From: UBA7862 sp050872785
GTDB taxonomy: Bacteria; Bacillota; Clostridia; Christensenellales; UBA1242
Assembly (NCBI GenBank): GCA_050872785.1
Contig: JBNMHO010000005.1
Location: 4,545 to 68,544, forward strand
Direction of reading: 5' to 3'
DNA length: 64,000 bases
Shown: positions 1-8,257 of the stretch, one piece after another
How the letters are laid out: every line of letters begins with the position of its first letter
Numbering within the stretch: position 1 is the first letter of the stretch
The notes under the pieces: generated by a model
Databases searched by the model: none
Told to the model about the DNA's origin: nothing
What the model saw: only the letters and a program-made list of their open reading frames with translations
Position numbers and translations under genes: made by a program

Positions 1-50
1 ATTATGCCGCAGCAAATTGCAATCCAGAAAACAAGGGATTTTTTCTTCAT
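1..50 (-). CDS. Partial gene, N-terminus only, hydrophobic (possible phage holin)
   Basis: An ATG on the minus strand at 50 overlaps the TGA stop of the upstream holin-like gene (ATGA junction) and opens a frame that runs out of the window. The visible start reads MKKKSLVFWIAICCGI: three lysines, then a hydrophobic stretch, so a membrane segment or signal peptide. Coupling to the BhlA-like gene suggests a second lysis-cassette gene such as a holin, but 16 residues cannot settle the family. Confidence 0.5.
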   Translation of the reverse strand, partial: MKKKSLVFWIAICCGI

Positions 51-265
51 TTCTTTTGCCCCCTATAACCTATTTTAAGGTGAATGTTTTTCACCTCCTC
101 ACGAATATCTTCCACCACGTCCAAATGTTCATTGAGTTTGTAAATTGTTTGTTGATACTTCTTTTCTCTTGAAGCGCTATCCCTAAGTTGATAGACCAAA
201 AGAGCAACAAACAACACCGCCCAAAGTCCATTTGCCAGTGCAAGTTTAAAAATTTCTTCCCACAT
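47..265 (-). CDS. BhlA/UviB-type holin-like small membrane protein of a prophage
   Basis: This 72-residue protein has one hydrophobic segment at about residues 6-24, followed by a charged, helical tail with the REKKYQQTI pattern typical of the BhlA/UviB family. Members are small membrane proteins of Firmicutes prophages and bacteriocin loci, thought to help permeabilise the host membrane at lysis. It lies at the downstream end of the late gene run, where lysis genes belong, and is translationally coupled to the next partial gene. Family assignment is by pattern; holin activity is inferred. Confidence 0.75.
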   Translation of the reverse strand: MWEEIFKLALANGLWAVLFVALLVYQLRDSASREKKYQQTIYKLNEHLDVVEDIREEVKNIHLKIGYRGQKK

Positions 266-359
266 ATCTTATTCCAAAAAGGATCTTCTTGAATTCCTGC
301 TTAATTTTCTTTTCATCAATAATCTTTCTTTTTGTCACTTTGCGGGGTTTCTTAGCCAT
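246..359 (-). CDS. Very small basic phage protein, 37 residues, unknown function
   Basis: A short frame starts MAKKPRKVTKRKIIDEKK and ends at TAA at 246. Its ATG overlaps the stop of the upstream 477-residue gene, and its end overlaps the start of the holin-like gene by 20 bases, as in tightly packed phage operons. A purine-rich AGGGTGAG lies just upstream; a second in-frame ATG sits directly before the chosen one. It is strongly basic, with no recognisable fold. The overlaps and ribosome binding site are the only support. Confidence 0.45.
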   Translation of the reverse strand: MAKKPRKVTKRKIIDEKKIKQEFKKILFGIRYVGRNF

Positions 360-1785
360 CATTTCTCACCCTAAACACCATTTCAACATCTCTTTGTGCC
401 ACAAGGTTATCCGTTCCAGAAAGGGTTATCCAAAACTTTTTCCCAGGCAGTTTGCAGTAATATTTTCTGTTTGGAGTGTTATCCTTCACCTCAAATTGCC
501 TAAAGCCCTCATCAGAGCAAACTTTTAGTGTCATTCCCTCGCCCACGCCAAGATAAATTTCATCAAGAATTTTCTTCTTGCCGCAAGAGCCTAAGTCAAT
601 GTCCGCACTTTCATAAAGTCTATCCATAATAATGCCATAAAACGTGCCACTGTCGTCAATTTGATACAACATTCTGTCGTCATCAACAAGCAAAACAAGT
701 CTGCTTGAGCCTTTGTCGCACACAGCCATAAGACTTCTTATGTCATAGCCTTTCATAATGCTATATGAGTAGTCGTCAAGGTTAATTTCGACCAAAGCAT
801 TATTCTTCTTTGTGTCCGTTTCGCCAAAGTCAAATTTCATAGCAATATACAACTTGCCTTCATACGCCTCGCTTATTGCATAACTTTGGTCAACGTCTTG
901 AATTTTCTCCTCAAAGCCCATCGGAATTTTTTTAACTTCATATCCGTCAGTGCAATAAAGCCCGTCTTGTGCCAAGAAATAGACCATGTCTTTCACCTTT
1001 ATAACAGTGTCCGCATAAATCTTACTTCCAGAAACAAGCACGCTGTTTATTGTCGTCATTGAAATGACTCTTGGAATCTCCACCCTAACAATTTCATAAT
1101 CACCAATGCAAAGTAGCCCATTGTCCAGTGGAACAAGCATCCTCATCTGCCCTTTGCTTTTGTGAAGGTTAATTTCTCCAAGGTCAGCAGTGTCGCTCCA
1201 GTCAAAAAGTTTTGCTTCTTTGGTATATTTTAGAAGTCCGTCATCGGTGTTGCACAAGCCAAAAAGCCTTTCGTTGTAGTAGCAAATGGAGCAGAACTTT
1301 GTGCCACGTGCGGCGATCTGTGGGGTTGTGCTATTTTCAAAATAGACAAGATCGTCAGAAGTGACACAAAACATTGCCCCGTCTTTGTCCCCCCAACTAA
1401 AAGTGCTAAAGCAAGGCGTCATTCCAAAGGGATAGTCAAGAAGTTTTATGTAATCTCTATCGTTGTCAAACAAATCAAAAGCATACAACTTATTGTCAAC
1501 CCCCCAGCAAAACATTACATATTTCCTCTCGCCCGATGTAGCGTCCCGATAACTATATTTCCAAATCTTTTTTAGTTTGCAAGGAGGTTGGATAACTTCA
1601 AGTGGCGTTTTAAGATTGATATTTTGTGGCAAAGTGAATCTTGTTGTCCCGTTTGCACAAACAAGTTTATCATTTTTCATTTTGATGTTGTAGCATGTTT
1701 TTGCAAGCCCAGGGCTTTTGTCCGAGCCTGCATATTTTGTCGAAAGTTTAAAATTAAGCCGTTTGACCGAAAACATCTTACTCAT
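352..1785 (-). CDS. Phage structural protein, probable tail nozzle (P22 gp10-like)
   Basis: This 477-residue protein is rich in beta strands. It has repeated stretches of about 40-50 residues with W/Y-G-D turns (for example FCWGVDNKLYAFDLFD and YFLAQDGLYCTDGYEV), which suggests a beta-propeller-like body, and ends in a strand-rich domain. The start is the ATG at 1785, which overlaps the previous stop (TAATG) and has AGGTGG eight bases upstream. Length and position after portal, capsid and adaptor match the nozzle (gp10, packaged-DNA stabilisation protein) of P22-type short-tailed phages. I recognise the architecture, not a clear sequence signature; a tail-fibre or receptor protein is the alternative. 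Confidence 0.5.
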   Translation of the reverse strand: MSKMFSVKRLNFKLSTKYAGSDKSPGLAKTCYNIKMKNDKLVCANGTTRFTLPQNINLKTPLEVIQPPCKLKKIWKYSYRDATSGERKYVMFCWGVDNKLYAFDLFDNDRDYIKLLDYPFGMTPCFSTFSWGDKDGAMFCVTSDDLVYFENSTTPQIAARGTKFCSICYYNERLFGLCNTDDGLLKYTKEAKLFDWSDTADLGEINLHKSKGQMRMLVPLDNGLLCIGDYEIVRVEIPRVISMTTINSVLVSGSKIYADTVIKVKDMVYFLAQDGLYCTDGYEVKKIPMGFEEKIQDVDQSYAISEAYEGKLYIAMKFDFGETDTKKNNALVEINLDDYSYSIMKGYDIRSLMAVCDKGSSRLVLLVDDDRMLYQIDDSGTFYGIIMDRLYESADIDLGSCGKKKILDEIYLGVGEGMTLKVCSDEGFRQFEVKDNTPNRKYYCKLPGKKFWITLSGTDNLVAQRDVEMVFRVRNDG

Positions 1786-2411
1786 TATTTCAACCACCTT
1801 TTAGCCGGCATAATGTTTCGGCGGTTGTCAATTTTGTCCGCCTCCTCAAGATAACGCTTCCTTATAACCTCCGCCTCGTCAAAACTTCCTATCATATATA
1901 AATATTCGCTTGCCGTTCCAAGAGCCAGCACAATGTCCGTCACCTTCCCAAACAAAAAGTCAACATTCCCAAGTGGGTTTTGCTTTGGTGGAATGTAGGA
2001 ATAGACCAAAGTCACTTTGCCGGGCTTATCAATTTCAAGTATGCCATCTGGCTTTATCTTGAATGGAATTTTTTTCCCGTCACGCAAAACATAATACACC
2101 TTCACCATGTCAGAAAGCATATACACAGCATATTGATTGGTTTTAAAGTCAATCTCTTTTTCCTTTTTCAAAACAAACTTATCCGTGCAAATGCTTCTTA
2201 ACGCCACATTAAACGCTTCAGTAAGTTTGTTAAAAAGTTTTGTGGTCTGTGGGTCAATGGTAACAAGCAAAGTAGTGGTGCTTGCAAAAATATTCCCCGT
2301 TTGTGGGTCATAACGACTAATGTTGCCTTTGAAGTATTCAAACAAATCATTCAACTCCGACTCTATGCCACAATAATAACTAGCAGTCTTTAAAATATCA
2401 ACAACATCCAT
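1785..2411 (-). CDS. Phage head-tail adaptor-like protein
   Basis: The 208-residue protein begins with a helical region (DVVDILKTASYYCGIESELNDL), has a beta-rich middle (residues 95-145), and ends in helices with a basic tail (PAKRWLK). Helical bundle, beta insert and helical tail, placed between the capsid and nozzle genes, resemble the adaptor that closes the portal in P22-like phages (gp4). It has a good ribosome binding site (AAAGGAAAAG) and is coupled to the next gene by a TAATG overlap. The role is inferred mainly from position. Confidence 0.5.
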   Translation of the reverse strand: MDVVDILKTASYYCGIESELNDLFEYFKGNISRYDPQTGNIFASTTTLLVTIDPQTTKLFNKLTEAFNVALRSICTDKFVLKKEKEIDFKTNQYAVYMLSDMVKVYYVLRDGKKIPFKIKPDGILEIDKPGKVTLVYSYIPPKQNPLGNVDFLFGKVTDIVLALGTASEYLYMIGSFDEAEVIRKRYLEEADKIDNRRNIMPAKRWLK

Positions 2412-2460
2412 TTATTCTTTTCCTTTTAATCAAAATTTTTTGCAGGTCGTTGCAACTTCC

Positions 2461-2838
2461 CTATATCCACCTTGTGGTATCACACTTAGAGAAGTCACAG
2501 TCCCGCTTTGTTTTTTCCAAAAACCTAAGGCGTTCGGACAAAAGAAGTTTGCTTTTTGCACTTATCAAGTCCGAGGCTTTTTTCTCCAAAGTGGCATTGG
2601 TTTTGTCAATATCTGCAACAATTTTCTTTGCAAATCTAACATTTGTCCTTTGAGATTTATCAAGCACGCTTTTGTCAAGTTTGCCGTCAACAGAAAAAGC
2701 AAATTCCCGCCCGTCAAACACAACAAATTTTCTGCCTATTTTGTCCCAAAAAATCTTGTATCCACTATGAATTTTTTTAAGCCTAGTTTCAATGCCAAAC
2801 AAATCGTTTTTCACTCTTTTTAAATGTTTAAAGTTCAC
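2461..2838 (-). CDS. Small phage protein of the capsid region, unknown function
   Basis: This 125-residue protein starts with GTG, preceded by GGGAAAAAGAA. The first half has strands (GYKIFWDKIGRKFVVFDG, then REFAFSVDG), and the second half is a lysine-rich helix that could form a coiled coil. Similar small proteins of the type 'bound rigid strand pair plus helix' follow the major capsid gene in many Firmicutes short-tailed phages, but no function can be named. It lies 23 bases after the capsid gene in the same transcript. Confidence 0.5.
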   Translation of the reverse strand: MNFKHLKRVKNDLFGIETRLKKIHSGYKIFWDKIGRKFVVFDGREFAFSVDGKLDKSVLDKSQRTNVRFAKKIVADIDKTNATLEKKASDLISAKSKLLLSERLRFLEKTKRDCDFSKCDTTRWI

Positions 2839-2861
2839 TTCTTTTTCCCGCCTTTAGTCAG

Positions 2862-4028
2862 TTATTTTACAATGTTGCAAACTTTTCCTTGTGCAGATGG
2901 TCTGTCGCAAATGAGTTCAGCATATTTTACAAGAGTTGCAGAATATGTTGGAGTTTTTGCACTTGGAATAAGAATATTGCCGTTTTCTCCTTCAAGCCAT
3001 TCCCAATCGCAAAGTTGGTGCATATTGAAGTCTTTTGTGTTAAGAAGATACATTGTGCCGTCATCGACAAATCTTTCAAACACAACAGGAATTCCAGCAT
3101 AAGTCATAGCCTTGTATCCGCCAGCAAGAGTTGCAACGTCAATATTTCTTTTGCTTGCAGCAAGATAACCTTGATACAAGTTTCTCACATCACCAGCCAT
3201 AGCAATAAAGTCAACTTGGCTTCCAGTTTCTTCTTCAATGTAGTTTAGCGCCTTTTGAATAAGGACATCAGACATTGAAGCTTCTGATGAGTTTTCGTCA
3301 ACATAAGGATAAAGCCATTTATAAGCACTTCTGTCAACGCCATAAAGCACTTTGTTTGCGTCAGTTGTGTCAAAAATTCTCTTTATGCCGGTGATTTCGT
3401 TGTCTTTTGAGCCAGCAGCATAAATCTTATCACCATTTGCAAATGTAATGCTATCAGCAAATGTAACAGTCTTGTTGCGTCTGTCAACATATGTAACAGT
3501 TGTTGTTTTAACACTTGAACCACTGTAAATGTCAACTCTCATTCCTTCAACAAAGTTCTTGACAGAACTGAAAGTTGTTGTAGTTTTTGTGTCGTTAGTT
3601 GTAACTGTAACAGTTGCAAGAAGCCCAGTGCCGTCACCATAGACCATTCGTCCAAGGTTAAAGCAACTTGACTTAATAAGACTTTCCATTTCATCATTCA
3701 AAAGATTGACAAATGCCCCGGTGTCGCTCATACTTGCTCTAATTGCCTTGTCTGAGAGTGCTATTGTGCCATAAAGGTTTTTAAGGTCTGTTTTAAATTG
3801 CAAAAATTTGTGGCCAGCAGATTCTGGAAGTTCGCCAGTTTCGCTTGAAGCACAAATGCCGCCATTAAGTCCAAATGGAGCAAGTTTGATTATTTCCTTG
3901 CCATAGACGTCTTTGTTTGTTTGTTTAATTTTTGACATCAAAGCGTTAGAATTGATGTTAAGTTGTTCTGCAAGAACATTAAGATAAACTGATTTGAGTG
4001 CGTTTTGCGCGCTAGATAATGTAACCAT
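2862..4028 (-). CDS. Phage major capsid protein
   Basis: This 388-residue protein follows the scaffold gene directly, the standard place for the coat protein. It has a helical N-terminal arm, a conserved-looking segment around FKTDLKNLYGTIALSDKAIR (residues 76-98), and a long helix that would be the spine helix. A threonine-rich beta segment at about residues 138-210 looks like a domain inserted into an HK97-type fold, as in P22 coat protein. A strong AAGGAGAATAA lies upstream of the ATG. The capsid role is well supported by order and composition; the subfamily is inferred. Confidence 0.75.
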   Translation of the reverse strand: MVTLSSAQNALKSVYLNVLAEQLNINSNALMSKIKQTNKDVYGKEIIKLAPFGLNGGICASSETGELPESAGHKFLQFKTDLKNLYGTIALSDKAIRASMSDTGAFVNLLNDEMESLIKSSCFNLGRMVYGDGTGLLATVTVTTNDTKTTTTFSSVKNFVEGMRVDIYSGSSVKTTTVTYVDRRNKTVTFADSITFANGDKIYAAGSKDNEITGIKRIFDTTDANKVLYGVDRSAYKWLYPYVDENSSEASMSDVLIQKALNYIEEETGSQVDFIAMAGDVRNLYQGYLAASKRNIDVATLAGGYKAMTYAGIPVVFERFVDDGTMYLLNTKDFNMHQLCDWEWLEGENGNILIPSAKTPTYSATLVKYAELICDRPSAQGKVCNIVK

Positions 4029-4059
4029 AATAGATTATTCTCCTTAATTTTTTTAATTT

Positions 4060-4665
4060 TTATTTTTTGTTATTGTTTTTTAATAGGTCTTTTGCCAAAA
4101 CTTCTGCCTCTGCAAGGGTCTTTGGCTTAGAAGCGGGAGCAAATGCCACAGCACTTCCCTTGTCGCTTCCAATAAGTTTTGGTGAAACAGGCAACACATT
4201 TTCGTCAAAGAACTTGGCAACAACATAGTCACGCAAGTCAGCGTTTTGCATTACATATTCCTTCAAAGATTCCTTCTTTTCTTCTTCGGTCAAAACTTCC
4301 TCGTGAATTTTATTTTCACAAGTGTCAGAAGAAGTTTCTTCCGTCACCCTTTCACTTTCGGGTGAAAATCTATCTCTTGGACGTGAACCTTCGGGTGAAG
4401 ATTTCTCTTCATTGTCCGAGTTTCCGTCCTTCAAAGACATTTTTTCATTGTCCTCAAGTTTTTTCTGCAAGGCGGATAAAAGTTGACACTTCCTTGTATA
4501 TTCGCCATGCAAATTGTTATAGGCAACAAAAAGAGCCTTAGGGTCTTTAAACTTGCCCAAATCATTGGAGCCTGATGTTTCTGTCCCTCCTTTTTCAAAT
4601 ATTTCCACATCTCCGTCCGAGGTCAAAACCTTGTCAGGTTGTTCCAATCTTTCTTCATTTTCCAT
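4060..4665 (-). CDS. Phage capsid scaffold protein
   Basis: This acidic, 201-residue, mostly helical protein sits between portal and major capsid genes. It contains a GKFKDPKALFVAYNNL segment typical of scaffold proteins of short-tailed phages, a low-complexity serine/glutamate region (residues 75-120) that holds two copies of a Ser-Pro-Glu-centred motif, and a short basic C-terminus (LLKNNNKK) of the kind that binds coat protein. Scaffolds guide capsid assembly and then leave. Start is the ATG after AAAAGGAAAT. Confidence 0.7.
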   Translation of the reverse strand: MENEERLEQPDKVLTSDGDVEIFEKGGTETSGSNDLGKFKDPKALFVAYNNLHGEYTRKCQLLSALQKKLEDNEKMSLKDGNSDNEEKSSPEGSRPRDRFSPESERVTEETSSDTCENKIHEEVLTEEEKKESLKEYVMQNADLRDYVVAKFFDENVLPVSPKLIGSDKGSAVAFAPASKPKTLAEAEVLAKDLLKNNNKK

Positions 4666-4734
4666 TTTTTTTATTTCCTTTTAAATATTATATTTTCCTA
4701 AAAAGTGCATTTCCGCACCTTTCTTGCAAATTTA

Positions 4735-4930
4735 ATTTGTCCACAATGCAACACAGTTGCCAATCAAACTGCCTCGCAGAGCCAACAATGCAACGAATGT
4801 TGCTATCATGCCACCTAAAAGGGCTATGTCCACATTCGTGGACGAGTCCCTTAAGGGGGCTATCATGTTACGAAGTGACTATAATGCAACGCAGTTGCTA
4901 TCATGCAAAAGCCTTGTCACACCAGTGACA
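4735..4930. repeat. Array of small hairpins with a CTATCATG spacer motif
   Basis: Between the portal and scaffold genes lie about eight short inverted repeats in a row. Examples are CAACgaatGTTG, GTCCACattcGTGGAC, CCCttaaGGG, GTTACgaaGTGAC and CAACgcaGTTG. Several are followed by the same octamer CTATCATG (or CTATAATG), so units recur every 19-25 bases. The last hairpin, TTGTCACaccaGTGACAA, overlaps the portal stop codon. In the transcript these would form a string of stem-loops between two structural genes. Stems vary while the linker stays constant, so structure rather than sequence appears kept. Confidence 0.6.
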
Positions 4931-6431
4931 AAATCTTTTGCTTAAATGTTTCGTCAACATTCCCATTTTTGTCTTTCAAAATTCCCGATGAGAGAAGTTT
5001 GAGCAAATAATCTCTCTTGCTTGCAACGCTTTCGTCCAGCAAACTATCGCTCATAAATTTAATATCTTCAAGCCCAAGGTCAGAATTCTTCCAACAAACA
5101 ACACTGTCCTTGCCATTTTCAAGAACTTTAAGCCTTGGCACAACGGCAAATTGCTTGTAAAGTCGCAAAATCATTTTTGCAACATTTTTAGTCGCAATCT
5201 TAATTTCGTCAATAGAAGCAGAAAGTCGTTGAGTGTTTTGTTCGACCAAAATCTCAAGAGCCGTTCCGCTCATGTTTTTAAGTGAATAGTCGGAGTTAAG
5301 CATATCGCTCACGCCACTGATTTGAGAAAACTCACTAAGCAGCCTTTCTTCTTCATTTTCAAAACATTCTGGGAACTTTTCTTCTTCCATAAACTTTGGT
5401 GGTGTTGCGTTTTGCCTATATACTACAATTCGCCCAGGTTCAAGCCCGTCATCTTCAAGAGCAGTTATGTCAACAGAGCCTTCTTCCACTGTCAAAACAC
5501 CCATGCTAATTCTGTTTAAATATTCATGTTTTCTGTTTCGCACAGCGTTGTATGCCCTTTGAACTGGAATAACCTTTTCAACAACACTTTTACCCCAAAA
5601 CGAGCCAGTAACTCTTAAACACACTTGCTTAACAAACGGAAAGCCACGTTTTTTATCTGCAAGGTTGACGTATGGAAGTTCACCCACATACAAAAGTTTA
5701 TCTTCACACACAACAACCACTCGCCCCTCTGGATATTCAACAGACGGACTTTCATATCTTTCCACCACAACAAACATGTCGTCACTACTATCCTTTAAAA
5801 TATCCACACCCCAAATGTTTTTAATCGCCTTACGGGAAAACTTTTTAGCATGAATAATACTTTCGCAGTCTTCAATGTCCTCATGGTCGGCACTGTCTGG
5901 ATAAATTTCATAAGGTGACACAACGTCAACTTGCACTTCGCCTTCAAAAACGCTTTTGCCGTCTTTGTCATAAATCTTTTTGCCGCCACAGTTGTTCCAA
6001 GTGACTTTATAAAAACTTGTGCCAGCAATTTCGCTCCAATTTGTCGCTTTGTTTATAATCTGAGCAATGTTTAACTTTTCATAAACACTTCTTAAAATAT
6101 CTCTGCTCAAACTTGCAGTTTTAACATCGTTTTCGTTGTCACTTGTTGGCATGACGTCCATTTCTGGTCTGACATAAACAAGTCTGGCAAGCCTACTTTC
6201 AACAATAGGTGCAATGTGGTTAAACACCTCATTCATTTGCCAACTATATCCGCCGCACTCGTCTTCTATGTCGTCAAAACTATTAACTCGCAAGTTCTGC
6301 TTCCCTTGCAAAAAGTCATTGTTCAGCCTCCATTGAGCCTCAAAAACCTTTCTATCCTTTTGTCTTTTTAGAAAGTCGTTCATAACCTCCAAAACCAAGT
6401 CTTGAACATACTCACTCTTTTTCTTTCTCAT
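4917..6431 (-). CDS. Phage portal protein (P22-like type)
   Basis: This 504-residue protein begins with a helical region and has PIVESRLARLVYVRPEMDV near residue 80, a hallmark of the P22-type portal family, followed by the wing region and the long helices of the crown (DEIKIATKNVAKMILRLYK). Twelve copies would form the DNA entry ring of the capsid. Its ATG overlaps the stop of the upstream small gene (ATGA), and the terminase gene lies just before, as is usual. The stop lies in a hairpin of the downstream array. Confidence 0.8.
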   Translation of the reverse strand: MRKKKSEYVQDLVLEVMNDFLKRQKDRKVFEAQWRLNNDFLQGKQNLRVNSFDDIEDECGGYSWQMNEVFNHIAPIVESRLARLVYVRPEMDVMPTSDNENDVKTASLSRDILRSVYEKLNIAQIINKATNWSEIAGTSFYKVTWNNCGGKKIYDKDGKSVFEGEVQVDVVSPYEIYPDSADHEDIEDCESIIHAKKFSRKAIKNIWGVDILKDSSDDMFVVVERYESPSVEYPEGRVVVVCEDKLLYVGELPYVNLADKKRGFPFVKQVCLRVTGSFWGKSVVEKVIPVQRAYNAVRNRKHEYLNRISMGVLTVEEGSVDITALEDDGLEPGRIVVYRQNATPPKFMEEEKFPECFENEEERLLSEFSQISGVSDMLNSDYSLKNMSGTALEILVEQNTQRLSASIDEIKIATKNVAKMILRLYKQFAVVPRLKVLENGKDSVVCWKNSDLGLEDIKFMSDSLLDESVASKRDYLLKLLSSGILKDKNGNVDETFKQKILSLV

Positions 6432-6712
6432 TTTTTCTCCTTTTCTTTACTTAATAAATCAATAAGTCTTTGTTTTTCCATTTCAAGTTCCTCGTCAGAC
6501 ATTTCTTCATAAACGCTGCTATTTTTCATGGCGAGCAGAACTTTGATTGACGCCAAATCTGGTGCCAAAACTTTTTTAGATTCTTTTCTTGATTTAAGCC
6601 GCAACACGTCACTTTCGCCGTCTTTCACATATTCTTCGACAACTTCCTTCGACACCCCACCTTTGGCAAGGCTGATAAGCGACTTTTTCAAAATTTCTTC
6701 TTCGTTATCCAT
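6428..6712 (-). CDS. Small phage protein between terminase and portal, unknown function
   Basis: This 94-residue, charged, helical protein overlaps the terminase stop by eight bases and the portal start by four, so all three are translationally coupled. The middle segment (VLAPDLASIKVLLAMKNSS) and a C-terminal helix rich in Glu and Lys are visible. A helix-turn-helix of a small terminase subunit is possible (LAKGGVSKEVVEEYVKDG), but that gene normally precedes the large subunit, so I leave the function open. Confidence 0.55.
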   Translation of the reverse strand: MDNEEEILKKSLISLAKGGVSKEVVEEYVKDGESDVLRLKSRKESKKVLAPDLASIKVLLAMKNSSVYEEMSDEELEMEKQRLIDLLSKEKEKK

Positions 6713-8156
6713 TTCCCCTCCTTTTCAGTTTTCTTAACAACTCCTCTTTGTGAAGTTGAATTTTGTTCTTCTCACGCTGTGCAGGGCGTGGCCGTGACAT
6801 AAGATAATATCTAAGTTCGTCCAAGCAGTGGTCGTCTTTCTTAACTGGCACATCGCCCGTTCCCCAGAAATAACTCTTAAACTCCTCAATCATGTTTTTG
6901 CAAGTGGAGAAAATAAACAATCTAGATTTCCCTTCAGCATTTTTTATGTAGCTTTTAACTTGAGCAATGCCCGAAAACAAGTCTTTGTTCACCTTTGTGT
7001 TAACATTTATGCCCCGTTCATAAAACAACTCCGCAACACTTTTTGTTCCGTTTAGTGTCCTCTGCCCGCCGGCACTATCAATCAAGGCGTCGTAAGTCCC
7101 AAATGAATTTGTCTTCCAGCCAAGCCGCTCACAAGTTTCCTTAATTTTTGCAGCGTGATAGTCAATGTCTTTGCCCGCTTCAAAATGTTCCGCCACCACA
7201 AAAACATTGCCGTCATAGTCCACCGCATACCAGTGGCACGAAAGTGGGTTGTTAAGCCCAGGGTCAATGGAGATATTGTCAAACCACTCCTTTGGGACAT
7301 CAAACGGTTCAACAACATTCACATTTTGGTCAAAGTCCTTATACACAAGCCCACACGCCCCAACAAAATGCCCATACTTTCTGCTTTCAAGGTCATCACT
7401 ACTCAGTGACTTTTCAAAATGCTCCACTTCTTTTGGGTCAAGATAAGGGTTGTCTTCCCACTGCATTTGCTCATACCAAACCTCATTATCGCCGTTTCTG
7501 TTCATAAAAATTTCGTCATAAACCCACGACAAGTTTTTAAGCGGTGTCATTGTTCCAAAAATTTCTCCACATCTGTCCATAACTCTCATCTTACACTCAA
7601 GATAAACATCTTTTGACGGTTCTTCGTCAAACCAAACATAATCAAGACTTGTCCCTTGAAATTTCTCTCTGCCTTGGTCACAACTCTTAAAGCCAATAAC
7701 ACTCACCCCGCCAAAAACATTTTTTATCTTTATGTAGTCAATAACACCACCTTCGGCAAAATCTTTCCTCCCCGAAAGCATGGCAATGTCAACAATCCAT
7801 TCGGGTCTTAAGTAACTTAAAATCTTCTTTTGAGCCACATCTCTTTGCACTTGCTGCGAAACGCTGACAACCCACCCGCTTGTGTTTTTCTTGTTTTTCT
7901 TATAGGGGTGATTTCCCCTTGCAAGCCACACACATTCCACAGCACCACACTCTGTTTTGCCCGTTCTGTTTCCGCCAAACACCCACCTATTCCGCTTTTG
8001 ACTCTTATGGAAGGCAATTTGTTTTTTATGTTTAATTTTTCCCGAGTTGTAGTTTGCGAGTTTATCGTTTTTGCGACTTTCCAAAATGTTATAAATCTTT
8101 CTCAACTTGAGCAAAATTTCTTTTAAGCTCCCGCTGTTTTCGTATTTTTCTTCCAT
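6705..8156 (-). CDS. terL: Phage terminase large subunit (DNA-packaging ATPase/nuclease)
   Basis: The protein (483 residues) packages phage DNA into the prohead and cuts it. The N-terminal ATPase has a Walker A-type GGNRTGKT at about residue 62 and a Walker B-type DYVWFDEEP at about 150; a Ser/Thr coupling motif (GTMTPLKN) follows. The C-terminal RNase H-like nuclease has acidic motifs at SIDPGLNNP and LIDSAGG. The start is the ATG at 8156 with AAGGGA upstream rather than a longer in-frame extension. It heads the leftward late operon. Confidence 0.9.
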   Translation of the reverse strand: MEEKYENSGSLKEILLKLRKIYNILESRKNDKLANYNSGKIKHKKQIAFHKSQKRNRWVFGGNRTGKTECGAVECVWLARGNHPYKKNKKNTSGWVVSVSQQVQRDVAQKKILSYLRPEWIVDIAMLSGRKDFAEGGVIDYIKIKNVFGGVSVIGFKSCDQGREKFQGTSLDYVWFDEEPSKDVYLECKMRVMDRCGEIFGTMTPLKNLSWVYDEIFMNRNGDNEVWYEQMQWEDNPYLDPKEVEHFEKSLSSDDLESRKYGHFVGACGLVYKDFDQNVNVVEPFDVPKEWFDNISIDPGLNNPLSCHWYAVDYDGNVFVVAEHFEAGKDIDYHAAKIKETCERLGWKTNSFGTYDALIDSAGGQRTLNGTKSVAELFYERGINVNTKVNKDLFSGIAQVKSYIKNAEGKSRLFIFSTCKNMIEEFKSYFWGTGDVPVKKDDHCLDELRYYLMSRPRPAQREKNKIQLHKEELLRKLKRRGNG

Positions 8157-8257
8157 AATATATCCCTTTCGACAATCTCTCCAACAATTTTTCCCTTGCA
8201 TATTGCTAAAATAAAGACACAAACTTATTATCACAACCACTATAAAGGAGTTTTAAA

